Origin: JAIUNP01 sp020161975
Lineage (GTDB): Bacteria > Pseudomonadota > Alphaproteobacteria > Rhizobiales > Beijerinckiaceae
Length of the DNA stretch: 64,000 nt
NCBI GenBank assembly: GCA_036745275.1
Contig: DAIOGK010000004.1
Coordinates: 62,001 to 126,000 of the forward strand
Reading direction: 5' to 3'
Shown here: piece by piece, positions 44,413-53,299 of the stretch
Numbering within the stretch: position 1 is the stretch's first letter
Layout of the letters: each line of letters starts with the position of its first letter
Program-made: the position numbers and the translations under genes
Notes under the pieces: generated by a model
Seen by the model: only the letters and a program-made list of their open reading frames with translations
Told to the model about the DNA's origin: nothing
The model's database searches: none

Positions 44413-45345
44413 TCAATACCCGGTTGCCGGATTGACCACGCCCCGCAAAGGGCGACCGTGCAGCCAGCAATCGAAATTGGCCAGGACTACTGCCGACATC
44501 CGCGCGTCCGCATCGTCCACGGCGCCGGAAATGTGTGGTGTCAACCGCACGGCGGGGTGCGTGTACAGGCGGTGGCCGGCGGGCAGCGGTTCGGGGCTGG
44601 TCACGTCGAGCGTTGCGCCGGAGAGACGCCGATCGTCGAGGGCCTGCAAGAGTGCTGCGTCATCGATCATGGAACCGCGCGCGATGTTGATGAGATGAAG
44701 CCCCTTGCGCGCGTGACGAAGGGTCTCGCGATTGACAATTCCGCGGGTTTCGACTGTCAGCGGCAAGGCGAGCACGAGATGATCGCTGACCGCCAACAGG
44801 GCCGGGAATGAGTCGACCCGCTCGATCCCCGGCGCAAGGTTTGCCGAGCGTGTCATCCCGCAAACGCGCATCCCCAACGCCAGCGCGAGCCGGGCGCATT
44901 CCCGCCCGATTTCGCCGACCCCGGCAATACCCATGGTCTTGCCGGCGACTGACCCCAGCGCATGCGGCACCCATCTGGCAGGCTCTGATACATTGCCATT
45001 CCAGAACCGCTTCTCATGGGCAAAAACGGCGCCAATGACGAATTCTGCGATTGCGGGCGCATGGGCTCCCGCTCCGCGCGTAACCAGCGGCACCTTATAA
45101 GCCCAGGGCGGCAGGGTATCGACCCCGGCGGAGGCGACCTGAATCCATTCAAGATCGAAAGGCCACCCCGAAGGTGGTTCTGACGGCGCGGATTTCCACT
45201 GTGTCTGCTGTGTAAAAAGGCAGCGCGCTCCGTGAGTTACGTCCCACGGCTTGCCCTCAAGCGCAAGGATATTGGGCCGGACGGGATGGCTCGCCAGCGC
45301 TCGATTGAAAACGTCCGGCAGGCTGCTGGCGAGAGTGATCGACAT
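44413..45345 (-). CDS. NAD(P)-dependent D-2-hydroxyacid dehydrogenase
   Basis: 310 residues. The Rossmann motif is GIAGVGEIGRECARLAL, the substrate-binding Arg lies in INIARGSMIDD, and the catalytic His in LTPHISGA. It interconverts 2-oxo and D-2-hydroxy acids in the cytoplasm. It stands alone between the FAH-family gene and the divergent TctB gene. A role in the same acid pathway is likely but not shown. Confidence 0.92.
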   Translation of the reverse strand: MSITLASSLPDVFNRALASHPVRPNILALEGKPWDVTHGARCLFTQQTQWKSAPSEPPSGWPFDLEWIQVASAGVDTLPPWAYKVPLVTRGAGAHAPAIAEFVIGAVFAHEKRFWNGNVSEPARWVPHALGSVAGKTMGIAGVGEIGRECARLALALGMRVCGMTRSANLAPGIERVDSFPALLAVSDHLVLALPLTVETRGIVNRETLRHARKGLHLINIARGSMIDDAALLQALDDRRLSGATLDVTSPEPLPAGHRLYTHPAVRLTPHISGAVDDADARMSAVVLANFDCWLHGRPLRGVVNPATGY

Positions 45346-45481
45346 CGTGAATGCCCTTCCCGAAGGCGTGATTTGCGGCCATGGCCAAGGGCCACAGGTT
45401 CAATGTGTGTCACATTAGGTTGTCTGACAACGCTCACTGTAATAGCCTCTCCGGACCACAACAATCGCACCGGAGGGCGGA

Positions 45482-45961
45482 ATGGGGCGCGACAGGACCT
45501 GGCTTCCCCTCGGCATCAGTTGCATCATCCTCGGTCTGGCCGCCATCGCAATCGCGCGAGACTATCCCTACGGATCAGTCACGGCGATGGGTCCAGGCTT
45601 CATCCCGACGGCGGTTTCAATCCTGCTCATATTCTTTGGAGCGCTGATTCTGGCGGGTCGCGGCAGGGATGTCCCAGAAAGCGCTGATGGCGGGGAGATT
45701 GCGGCTCCTGCTTTCAGCCCGGAGGGACCGTGGCGAGCCATCGGATCAATCACCGTGTCGATCGTGCTGTTCGGCATGTCGATCAAACCGCTTGGTTTGC
45801 CGATCACGGCATTTCTTGTGGTGCTCGTTGCCGGCTATGCTCATAGCCAGATGCGGATCTGGCCGCTGTTGACGCTCGCGGTGCTGCTGTCCGCAGCGGC
45901 TACGCTGGTCTTCATCGGTCTGCTCGGCCTGAATATCGGCACGCTGCCGAGGGTCGGCTGA
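45482..45961 (+). CDS. tctB: TctB-family small permease subunit
   Basis: 159 residues with four hydrophobic segments: WLPLGISCIILGLAAIAIA, then GFIPTAVSILLIFFGALILA, IGSITVSIVLFGMSIKPLGLP and the C-terminal ILLSAAATLVFIGLLGLN-type span. The order and partners identify the small membrane subunit of a tripartite tricarboxylate transporter. It is translationally coupled to tctA (the tctA ATG starts at its stop). RBS: GGAGGGCG just before the ATG. Confidence 0.93.
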   Translation: MGRDRTWLPLGISCIILGLAAIAIARDYPYGSVTAMGPGFIPTAVSILLIFFGALILAGRGRDVPESADGGEIAAPAFSPEGPWRAIGSITVSIVLFGMSIKPLGLPITAFLVVLVAGYAHSQMRIWPLLTLAVLLSAAATLVFIGLLGLNIGTLPRVG

Positions 45962-47478
45962 TGTTTGATTTCGGTGCGATCTTTCAGGGGCTTGGCCTCG
46001 GCTTCGGTGTTGCCGCAATCCCGGTCAACATCCTGTTCTGCTTCCTCGGCTGTCTGGTTGGGACGCTGGTCGGCGTGTTGCCGGGCCTGGGCCCGACGGC
46101 GACCATCGCCATCCTGCTGCCGATGACGATGACGCTTTCACCTGTCACCGGGTTGATAACGCTGGCCGGCATCTATTACGGCGCGCAATACGGCGGCTCG
46201 ACAACCTCGATCCTGTTGCGTCTGCCCGGCGAAGCCTCCTCCGTGGTCACGGTGCTTGACGGACATGGCATGACGCGCCGCGGCCGGGGCGGCGCGGCGC
46301 TGGCGATTGCTGCATGGGGATCCTTCTTTGCGGGCACTGTCGGTACGCTGTTCATCGCGATCTTCGCCCCGCTTCTGGCCGAGGTCGTGCTCAAGTTCGG
46401 TGCGGCGGAATATTTCATGCTGATGGTTCTGGGTCTCGTCGCCTCGGTCGTTCTGGCGCAAGGGTCGGTCATACGGGCGCTGGCCATGGTTGCAATCGGA
46501 CTGCTGCTCGGCATGGTTGGCACGGATCAGAACTCCGGCCAGTACCGGTACACCTTCGACTCGCTCGAACTGCTCAACGGTTTGCCATTCGTGCCGCTGG
46601 TGGTCGGGCTGTTCGGTATCGCTGATATTCTGGTCGCACTGGAAAAGTCGCGCGCGGGTGAGGAACCGCAGCAGACCGGAGCCATTGGCAAACTGTGGCC
46701 GACCCGGGCCGAGGCGCGTCGCGCTGCGCCCGCAGCCGCGCGCGGCACGCTCATCGGTCTGTTCCTGGGGCTGATGCCCGGCGGCGGCGCACTGATGAGT
46801 TCGTTCGTCGCCTATTCGCTGGAAAAGCGCATCTCCGGCAAGACGGGCGATTTCGGCAACGGCGATCCGGCGGGCGTCGCCGCCCCGGAGGCAGCCAACA
46901 ACGCCGGTGCGCAGACCGCGTTTCTTCCGTTGCTGACACTCGGCCTTCCATCCAACGCCGTAATGGCACTGATGACGGGCGCAATGCTGATCCACGGCAT
47001 CATTCCCGGACCGCGCATCATCTCGAACCAGCCTACGCTCTTCTGGGGCCTTATCGCCTCGATGTGGATCGGCAACCTGATGCTCCTGATCATCAACCTG
47101 CCGCTGGTGGGGTTGTGGGTTCAGATGCTGAAAATCCGCTACCGCTATCTCTATCCCATCATCCTCATCGTCAGCCTCGTGGGGATTTACAGCGTCGAGT
47201 ATTCGGTCATGCATGTCTATCTGACAGCGATGTTCGGCATTCTCGGCTACGTGATGAACAGGTGGAAATGCGAGCCGGCGCCGCTGGTGCTCGCCTTCGT
47301 GCTTGGGCCGATGATGGAACAGTACTTCCGCCGGGCCATGCTGGTTTCTCGTGGCGATCTGGGCATATTCATTGATCGACCGATCAGCCTCTTCCTACTG
47401 CTGATCACGGTCGCGCTTCTGGTCGGTATTGCCGCACCGCATTTCCGCTCGTTCCGCAACAAGGCGTTTGCCGAATAG
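45961..47478 (+). CDS. tctA: TctA-family large permease subunit
   Basis: 505 residues, about 11-12 helices. Family features include VGVLPGLGPTATIAILLPMT, ITLAGIYYGAQYGGSTTSIL and LFLGLMPGGGALMSSFVAYSLEK. It carries out sodium- or proton-driven uptake of small di- and tricarboxylates with TctB and a Bug/TctC protein. Its start overlaps the tctB stop by 1 nt. It is the only such permease in the window and may serve all three Bug proteins found here. Confidence 0.96.
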   Translation: MFDFGAIFQGLGLGFGVAAIPVNILFCFLGCLVGTLVGVLPGLGPTATIAILLPMTMTLSPVTGLITLAGIYYGAQYGGSTTSILLRLPGEASSVVTVLDGHGMTRRGRGGAALAIAAWGSFFAGTVGTLFIAIFAPLLAEVVLKFGAAEYFMLMVLGLVASVVLAQGSVIRALAMVAIGLLLGMVGTDQNSGQYRYTFDSLELLNGLPFVPLVVGLFGIADILVALEKSRAGEEPQQTGAIGKLWPTRAEARRAAPAAARGTLIGLFLGLMPGGGALMSSFVAYSLEKRISGKTGDFGNGDPAGVAAPEAANNAGAQTAFLPLLTLGLPSNAVMALMTGAMLIHGIIPGPRIISNQPTLFWGLIASMWIGNLMLLIINLPLVGLWVQMLKIRYRYLYPIILIVSLVGIYSVEYSVMHVYLTAMFGILGYVMNRWKCEPAPLVLAFVLGPMMEQYFRRAMLVSRGDLGIFIDRPISLFLLLITVALLVGIAAPHFRSFRNKAFAE

Positions 47479-47501
47479 GCAGCCGCATCATGGAGACACC
47501 G

Positions 47502-48488
47502 ATGTTCTACACCCCTTCACGCCGCACTCTTCTTGCAAACGCCGCCGGTCTCAGCGCTGCGGCACTCATCGGCACGTCCGCGCGCGCCCAGAGCTTTCCC
47601 GACAGGGATGTCGCCTACATCATTCCCTACAGCCCCGGCGGTATGAGCGACAACATCTCGCGTATCATCGCCGACAAGGTTGCCGCGAAGTCCGGCAAGA
47701 AGATGCTGAACGAATACAAGGCGGGCGCAGGCGGCGCGATCGGCGCGAACTACTACATGACCCAGAAGCCAGATGGCTATTCCATCCTGCAATCGACCAA
47801 CAGTTTCTATGCGGTGATTCCGCAGGTGACCAAGGTCGAATATGATCCCAAGAAGGATCTGACGCCGCTGGTGCTTGTGGGCGATGCGCCGATGGTCATC
47901 GCGGCCAATCCCGGGCTCGGAGCCAAGACCCTGCAGGAGGTGATCGCCAAGGCCAAGGCGGCGCCTGGGAAAATCGCATACGGCACGGCGGGGCGCGGCA
48001 CGATTGGCCACCTCTGTGGCATCTGGCTTGCCAAGCGTGCGGGCATTGAACTGTTGCACATTCCATACAACGGTGCAGGCGAGGCGCTGCAATCCGCCCT
48101 GTCGGGCGAGACGCAGATGTTCTTCGGGCCGGAGGCGGCCGAACACATTCTTGCCGGGAAACTGGCGGGGCTTGGCGTGATGGGCAGCCAGCGCTGGACC
48201 ACTACACTGCCGGACGTGCCAACCACGGTGGAGGCAGGCATTGCCGGCTGGGCGCCGCGCAGTTGGCACACCGTCACCATTCATTCGGCCGCTCCGGATT
48301 CAATGAAGCAGAACTGGGCAAAACTTCTGAACGAGATACTGACCATGCCTGATGTTCGGGATCGTCTGATCAAGTTCGGCCTCATACCCGGCAGCGAAAC
48401 GCTGGAAGGCATGCGCAAGCGCGCCGATGATGATTTCACCGAGTTTGGCACGTTGCTTCAGGAAGCCGGCCTCACCCTGAAGAAGTAA
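47502..48488 (+). CDS. tctC: Bug/TctC-family solute-binding protein
   Basis: 328 residues. A Tat- or Sec-type signal (SRRTLLANAAGLSAAALIG) precedes the family body FPDRDVAYIIPYSPGGMSDNISR, YKAGAGGAIGANYY, and PYNGAGEALQSALSGETQ. Start ATG at 47502 is preferred because GGAGA lies 5-6 nt upstream; an in-frame ATG at 47490 is less well placed. It is the third gene of tctB-tctA-tctC, so it is the cognate binding protein of that permease. A hairpin follows 12 nt after the stop. Confidence 0.93.
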   Translation: MFYTPSRRTLLANAAGLSAAALIGTSARAQSFPDRDVAYIIPYSPGGMSDNISRIIADKVAAKSGKKMLNEYKAGAGGAIGANYYMTQKPDGYSILQSTNSFYAVIPQVTKVEYDPKKDLTPLVLVGDAPMVIAANPGLGAKTLQEVIAKAKAAPGKIAYGTAGRGTIGHLCGIWLAKRAGIELLHIPYNGAGEALQSALSGETQMFFGPEAAEHILAGKLAGLGVMGSQRWTTTLPDVPTTVEAGIAGWAPRSWHTVTIHSAAPDSMKQNWAKLLNEILTMPDVRDRLIKFGLIPGSETLEGMRKRADDDFTEFGTLLQEAGLTLKK

Positions 48489-48499
48489 TGCAAAAACCG

Positions 48500-48527
48500 G
48501 CCGGCATTCTCGAGTGCCGGCCTCTTC
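48500..48527. terminator. Hairpin after tctC
   Basis: GGCCGGCA (48500-48507) pairs with TGCCGGCC (48516-48523) around an 8-nt loop. Downstream on the plus strand is only TCTTCT, while the minus strand reads into TTTTT. Probably a terminator, weaker on the plus strand. Confidence 0.6.
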
Positions 48528-48542
48528 TGTGAGGATATCGCG

Positions 48543-49865
48543 ATGCGTATCGTTGCCTGCGGTGATGCCCTGTTTTCAGGCGGCAATCTTGCCAACAGGA
48601 TTGACCCGGCCCTTTTGAAGATCCTTGGCGATGCCGATGGCGCCTTTGCCAATGCCGAATTCTGCTGTCCCGCACGCACCACGCCGCCCGCGCCGCGCCG
48701 GTTCATCACCGCAGTCGGCCCGAACGCGATCGACGAGATGACATCGATCGGGCTGAACCTGATTTCGTTCGCCAACAATCATACCGGAGATTTCGGCGCG
48801 CAGGGCGTTGTCGATACCATCGAGGCCTGCGAGGCCCGCGGCGTCATCCCGAGTGGCATCGGGCGCAGCCTTGAGGAGGCGCGCGCGGCGCGGTTCCGCG
48901 ATACGCCAAAAGGAAGGATCGGACTCGTCTCGATGTCGACGACGCGCTCGGCGGAATTTGCCGCGAGTTCGCCCGGCACCGGCATACCCGCCCGTCCCGG
49001 CCTCAACCCCTTGCGCTGGGGCCGGGCCTATGTGCTGCCGGACAAGGATTTTGCCGAGTTGCAGCGGATCGAGGCAACACTTGGCATCGCGGAGAGCCGG
49101 AAGGAAGTTCTTCGCGTCGAGGTCGTGAAAGATCCGGGACCGGACAAGTTCGGGTTCGGCTCGTTCTTTGAGGGCAACCTCCAGATTGAACGCGGTATAA
49201 AGGCAGGCGTCCGCTATTTTTCCAATGAGAAAGATCGCAAGGCGATCCTCGCCAATGTGCGTGATGCAGCGAACCGGGCAGAGTGCGTGCTGGTTTCGGT
49301 GCACACGCACGAAGGATGCGACGAGAACTGGTATTCCGAACGGGCAGCACCGTTCGTCGAGGAATTCTGCCGTCTTGCCGTGGAGGCCGGGGCCTCGGCG
49401 GTGCTGTGCCATGGGGCACATATGCTGCGCGGCATTGATTTTTACCGGGACGCACCGATTTTCTATTCGCTCAACAGCCTGTTGATGGAGTTCGAGGCTG
49501 CCGAAACCCGCATGACTCCGGAGATGTACGAGGCCTATGGGTTCACACGCGACTCGCTGCCCTCCGACTTGCATATGTCGCGCATTCACGATGAACAGGG
49601 CCGCAAGCAGGGCTTTTATGCCGAGCCGCGTTTTTCACGTTCGATCGTGGCAGTTTGCGATTTCGAGGGTGGCAGGCCCCGTGTCAATCTGGTTCCGATC
49701 GATCTCGATCTGTCTCGCCCCCGCCCATCCGACCGCGGGTTGCCTGCCATTGCATCGGCTGACGAGGGGCGTGCGATTACCGAAGATCTGACGCGCCTCA
49801 GCCGATGGTACGGCACAGCGTTTCGCTACGACGAACAGACGGGATGGATCACAGCGTCGCCCTGA
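48543..49865 (+). CDS. CapA-family protein (metallophosphatase-like fold)
   Basis: 440 residues. CapA motifs are GDALFSGGN near the start, NLISFANNHTGDFG, VLVSVHTHEGCDENW and VLCHGAHMLRGIDFYRDAPIFYSLNS. The family includes poly-gamma-glutamate synthesis proteins and is a calcineurin-like phosphoesterase in fold; many members sit in unrelated metabolic clusters with no known role. No signal peptide is seen, unlike classical CapA. It starts 55 nt after tctC on the same strand, with a hairpin between, so it may be partly cotranscribed with the transporter. Confidence 0.88.
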   Translation: MRIVACGDALFSGGNLANRIDPALLKILGDADGAFANAEFCCPARTTPPAPRRFITAVGPNAIDEMTSIGLNLISFANNHTGDFGAQGVVDTIEACEARGVIPSGIGRSLEEARAARFRDTPKGRIGLVSMSTTRSAEFAASSPGTGIPARPGLNPLRWGRAYVLPDKDFAELQRIEATLGIAESRKEVLRVEVVKDPGPDKFGFGSFFEGNLQIERGIKAGVRYFSNEKDRKAILANVRDAANRAECVLVSVHTHEGCDENWYSERAAPFVEEFCRLAVEAGASAVLCHGAHMLRGIDFYRDAPIFYSLNSLLMEFEAAETRMTPEMYEAYGFTRDSLPSDLHMSRIHDEQGRKQGFYAEPRFSRSIVAVCDFEGGRPRVNLVPIDLDLSRPRPSDRGLPAIASADEGRAITEDLTRLSRWYGTAFRYDEQTGWITASP

Positions 49866-50324
49866 CAGCGATCGGGGGCAGCGCGGCCAGTCCGGTGAAA
49901 GTGGAATACCTGCCCTCCGATGCCTGGACAGATTCTGCGAGGGTTCAAGCCGCGCTCCGGAGCTGTCGGTCGGATCGAACGGTCGTTGATCAGATTGCGG
50001 CTGGGGTCAGGCCGGCACAAGGTTGCGGTCGACCCAAACTCGTGATCGGATTTTTTTGGGATGTTCATCGGGATCGGACCCGTTCGCGCATCTGCCGCCC
50101 GAATACCAACCGACATTCGCGGCGATGGCGAATCGTACCCCGGCACATGGGCCCTACGCACAGATGAAACGCCAAGGTATCAGCGCGATCATTTGGAAGT
50201 ATGTGCCCCGGTGCGCCCTTGCAAATCTGGAAGGCCGTAAACGGGGCGGGAACCGGACTGCGCGGAAAATCGCGCTTCGGATAGCGAATTGATTTTTCTG
50301 GATAAACTCTTCAACCTGAAAGGT
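49866..50324. other. Non-coding gap of about 460 nt upstream of tRNA-Ala
   Basis: I see no convincing gene here. Open frames in it lack ribosome sites and family features. Just next to the tRNA, AACCT-TTC-AGGTT (50313-50325) is a small hairpin on the tRNA strand that may help 3'-end termination. Otherwise the region is unassigned. Confidence 0.5.
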
Positions 50325-50400
50325 TGGTGGAGCTAAGCGGGATCGAACCGCTGACCTCCTGCATGCCATGCAGGCGCTCTCCCAGCTGAGCTATAGCCCC
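50325..50400 (-). tRNA. tRNA-Ala (anticodon GGC)
   Basis: Read on the minus strand it starts GGGGCTATAGCTCAGC and ends TAGCTCCACCA with the CCA encoded. The acceptor stem, D arm (GCTCAGCTGGGAGAGC), T arm (GCGGTTCGATCCCGC) and anticodon stem CCTGC/GCAGG around ATGGCAT are all intact. The loop T-GGC-A gives anticodon GGC, which reads GCC and GCU. Confidence 0.96.
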
Positions 50401-50543
50401 GAAACCATTGGTGCGGCGGTTGGGCCCGTCACACCCGAAGCGGCAAGACCGCGTCGCGAGCGGTGCATGTGTCACATCATCCCCGGGGATGCAAGGGGGA
50501 ACATGCACCCCCGAGCACTTTTTTCCCCGATGGACCGGGAGCG

Positions 50544-50924
50544 TCAGTTCTCCTCGTCTTCCTCGATATCGCTACCGATCAGATCGGACACGTCGCCATC
50601 GTCCTCTTCTTCCTCGGTTTCAAGGAAGGTATCGTCGTCATCGTCGTCGCCGATATCTTCACCCAGGTCGATGTCATCGCCCGGAATATCCTTTTCAGGC
50701 GCGGCACCATCGGCTTCTTCCAATGGCACGAGTTCGGCAGCCGTCTCATCGGCGGCATCGTCCTCTTCGGTGCTGGCCTTCACGGCCTCCGCACGACGCA
50801 TCAGTTGCTGGACCTGGAATTGCGCGCCGCACTTCGGGCAAAGGATCGGAGCGCGATTCAGATCGTAAAACTTTGCGCCGCAGCTGAGGCACAGGCGTTT
50901 CATGCCGAGTTCTGGCTTGGCCAC
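50544..50924 (-). CDS. TIGR02300 / FYDLN-acid family protein
   Basis: 126 residues. The N-terminus is a zinc-ribbon-like module, LCLSCGAKFYDLNRAPILCPKCGAQF, with four cysteines in two CxxC pairs; the remainder is a very acidic tail (runs of Asp/Glu). This family is widespread and specific to alphaproteobacteria; its function is unknown. It sits, as usual, beside the aroA-cmk-rpsA group, reading in the opposite direction. The tRNA-Ala gene lies downstream. Confidence 0.95.
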   Translation of the reverse strand: MAKPELGMKRLCLSCGAKFYDLNRAPILCPKCGAQFQVQQLMRRAEAVKASTEEDDAADETAAELVPLEEADGAAPEKDIPGDDIDLGEDIGDDDDDDTFLETEEEEDDGDVSDLIGSDIEEDEEN

Positions 50925-51097
50925 GTTCTTTATCCTGTCGGTTCAAGGTGGATTTGCCGGTTAGTCGCGGATCGCCGCGATGTCAAATCCTGAATGCAAG
51001 AAAGTGTGCCCGGGCGGGCTGACGCAGACGGTCCGGCATGATAGCTCACTGCGGTTCTGCCGCCCTTGCCTTTTGCATCTCTGGGAGAGACTGCCCC

Positions 51098-52441
51098 GTG
51101 TCCTCGCATTCCGCCCCTGTCCAGCCACTTACCGCTTCCGCCTCCGGCGCCCTTAAGGGCAGCGTCCGGGTGCCCGGCGACAAATCGATCTCGCACCGCA
51201 GCCTGATCTTCGGTCTGCTGGCCGTGGGGGAGACGCGCGTGTCCGGCCTGCTGGAGGGCGAGGATGTCATCCGAACGGCAGAGGCTGCGCGGGCGCTTGG
51301 CGCGACGGTGGAGCGGCTCGGCGATGGCGAGTGGCGCGTCCATGGCGTCGGCGTCGGCGGCTTGATGCAGCCGAAGGAGACGCTCGATTTCGGCAATGCC
51401 GGCACCGGTTCGCGCCTGATGATGGGCGTGGTCGGCGGCCATCCGATCACGGCGCGTTTCGATGGCGATGCCTCGCTTCGCAAACGACCGATGGGGCGCA
51501 TTCTCGATCCGCTGAAGCTTCTCGGCGTGCGGACACTCGAAAGCGCGGAGGGCAATCGCCTGCCGCTGGTGCTTGAGGGGGCGCGGGCGCCGGTTCCGGT
51601 TGAATACGAAACCCCGGTGCCGTCAGCGCAGGTCAAATCTGCCGTGCTGCTGGCTGCGCTCAACGCGCCGGGCCGGTCCGTGGTGATCGAGAAGGAAGCG
51701 ACCCGCGACCATACGGAAAAGCTGCTCGCCTATTTCGGCGCGACCATCACGGTTGAACCCCACGGCGCCCATGGTCGCAAGATCACGCTGGAAGGGCGCC
51801 CGAACCTGAAGCCCAAGCACATCATCGTGCCGGCCGATCCCTCGTCCGCGGCTTTCCCGATTGTCGCGGCGCTGATCACGCCCGGCTCCGAGGTGACGGT
51901 GGAGGCCGTGATGATGAACCCGCTGCGCATCGGTCTCATCGCGACCTTGCGCGAAATGGGCGCCGACATCACCGAAACGAACCACCGGATCGACGGCGGC
52001 GAGGAGGTGGCTGACCTGACGGTGCGTCATTCGCGGCTCAAGGGCGTTTCCGTGCCGGCGGAACGCGCGCCGGCGATGATTGACGAATATCCGATCCTGT
52101 CCGTCGCAGCTGCCTTTGCCGCGGGCGAGACGCGCATGAACGGCCTTGCCGAGCTTCGCGTGAAGGAAAGCGACCGTCTCGCGGCGGTGGCGGCTGGTTT
52201 GACTGCCAACGGCATCGCCAACCGGATCGAGGGTGATGACCTCATCGTGACCGGCGGGGCAGGCAAGGCAGCGGGAGGGGGTACGGTCCAAACCCATATG
52301 GATCACCGGATCGCCATGAGCTTTCTCTGCCTTGGTCTTGCGAGCCAAACCCCCGTGACTGTTGACGATACGGCCTTCATTGCCACAAGCTTCCCGGACT
52401 TTATTCCGATGATGAAGCGCCTTGGTGGCGCCTTTGCCTGA
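51098..52441 (+). CDS. aroA: 3-phosphoshikimate 1-carboxyvinyltransferase (EPSP synthase)
   Basis: 447 residues. It joins shikimate-3-phosphate and phosphoenolpyruvate in the aromatic amino acid pathway. The features are GSVRVPGDKSISHRS near the start, LDFGNAGTGSRLMMGVV, DGDASLRKRPM, and RVKESDRLAAVA. The sequence NAGTGSR has Ala where class II (glyphosate-tolerant) enzymes such as CP4 also have Ala. Start GTG at 51098 follows GGGAGAG and fits relatives; ATG 51038 would add an untypical 20 residues. It is followed by the small coupled gene and cmk. Confidence 0.96.
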   Translation: MSSHSAPVQPLTASASGALKGSVRVPGDKSISHRSLIFGLLAVGETRVSGLLEGEDVIRTAEAARALGATVERLGDGEWRVHGVGVGGLMQPKETLDFGNAGTGSRLMMGVVGGHPITARFDGDASLRKRPMGRILDPLKLLGVRTLESAEGNRLPLVLEGARAPVPVEYETPVPSAQVKSAVLLAALNAPGRSVVIEKEATRDHTEKLLAYFGATITVEPHGAHGRKITLEGRPNLKPKHIIVPADPSSAAFPIVAALITPGSEVTVEAVMMNPLRIGLIATLREMGADITETNHRIDGGEEVADLTVRHSRLKGVSVPAERAPAMIDEYPILSVAAAFAAGETRMNGLAELRVKESDRLAAVAAGLTANGIANRIEGDDLIVTGGAGKAAGGGTVQTHMDHRIAMSFLCLGLASQTPVTVDDTAFIATSFPDFIPMMKRLGGAFA

Positions 52442-52465
52442 GGGGTCCCTGCAAGGAGGGTCGCG

Positions 52466-52663
52466 ATGAACGCCTATGTCCTGATCATGATCGTGCAGAT
52501 GTTTGGCGGAACGCAGCCAACCCAGCAGGTTGTTGGCGAGTTTCCCTCGATCGAACAGTGCCGCAAGGCTGCCCGCACCTCGGAAGTGGTGCGCTCTGTC
52601 AACGAGAATGTCGGCCCCAAGCCGCGCATCGATTACGTGTGTGTCGAGCGTTCCAAATTATGA
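52466..52663 (+). CDS. Small protein between aroA and cmk, unknown
   Basis: 65 residues, MNAYVLIMIVQMFGGTQPTQ..., with a short hydrophobic N-terminus (weak export or membrane signal) and two cysteines: EQCRKAAR in the middle and DYVCVERSKL near the end. It is preceded by GGAGGG and its stop overlaps the cmk start by 4 nt (ATGA), so it is very likely translated and helps cmk translation. No family is recognised; the form (signal, then IEQCRKAA and a late Cys) resembles small exported proteins of unknown role. Confidence 0.75.
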   Translation: MNAYVLIMIVQMFGGTQPTQQVVGEFPSIEQCRKAARTSEVVRSVNENVGPKPRIDYVCVERSKL

Positions 52664-53274
52664 TCATTGCCGTTGACGGAACCGCTGCTTCGGGCAAGGG
52701 CACCCTCGCCCGGCGGCTGGCCGCGCATTACCGGCTGCCGCATCTTGACACGGGCCTGCTCTACCGGGCTGTGGGCCGCAAGATGCTCGACAACGGCTCG
52801 GATTTTGCCGACACCGATGCGGCAATTGCGCTGGCGCAGAATTTTGCCCCGGCCTGGCTGGTCGATGGGCGGTTGCGCGGCAACGAGGCCAGCGTGGCCG
52901 CAAGCCGTGTCGCGGCGATTCCGGCCGTCAGAACCGCGCTGCGCGCGTTTCAGCAGCAGTTCGCCGGCCAGCCAGGCGGCGCCGTGCTCGACGGGCGCGA
53001 CATCGGCACGGTGATCGCACCGAACGCCGACATCAAGCTGTGGGTGACGGCAACACCAGAGGTTCGCGCCCGGCGCCGCTTCCTGGAACTCAAGCCCAAG
53101 CGCCCCGATCTTGAGGAAGGCACCATCCTTGATGAACTCATCGAGCGCGATAATCGCGATGCGCCAAATATGACGATGGCGCCGGATGCGTACTTGCTCG
53201 ATACCAGCCAAATGGATATAGAACAGGTTTTCCGCTCGGCTGTTGAATATATCGACGGGCGCCGAAAAGCCTGA
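52660..53274 (+). CDS. cmk: Cytidylate kinase
   Basis: 204 residues. It phosphorylates CMP/dCMP with ATP. The P-loop is GTAASGKGT (residues 7-15), followed by PHLDTGLLYRAVG and LDGRDIGTVIAPNADIKLWVTA; the lid has RRRFLELK. Standard length for the short bacterial form. Its ATG lies within the stop of the small gene upstream, so expression is coupled. It is followed immediately by a strong terminator, and then rpsA. Confidence 0.97.
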   Translation: MIIAVDGTAASGKGTLARRLAAHYRLPHLDTGLLYRAVGRKMLDNGSDFADTDAAIALAQNFAPAWLVDGRLRGNEASVAASRVAAIPAVRTALRAFQQQFAGQPGGAVLDGRDIGTVIAPNADIKLWVTATPEVRARRRFLELKPKRPDLEEGTILDELIERDNRDAPNMTMAPDAYLLDTSQMDIEQVFRSAVEYIDGRRKA

Positions 53275-53299
53275 GGGTGCGGCTCACGCACCCTTTTTT
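53275..53299 (+). terminator. Rho-independent terminator directly after cmk
   Basis: GGGTGCG (53275-53281) pairs with CGCACCC (53287-53293) around GCTCA, with six Ts after it. It starts at the first base after the cmk stop codon. It separates cmk from rpsA, so rpsA needs its own promoter in the next 190 nt. Confidence 0.9.

Noticed and set aside
46138..47214. 358-residue minus-strand frame inside tctA
   Set aside because: It is antisense to tctA, with a His/Gln/Arg-rich composition and no domains.
50325..50400. tRNA-Ala with anticodon TGC
   Set aside because: The TGC first seen is in the anticodon stem. The 7-base loop is ATGGCAT, so positions 34-36 are GGC.
49866..50400. tRNA-Ala as attachment site of an integrated element
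   Set aside because: No integrase and no repeat of the tRNA end is found in the window; the surrounding gene order is the usual core one.
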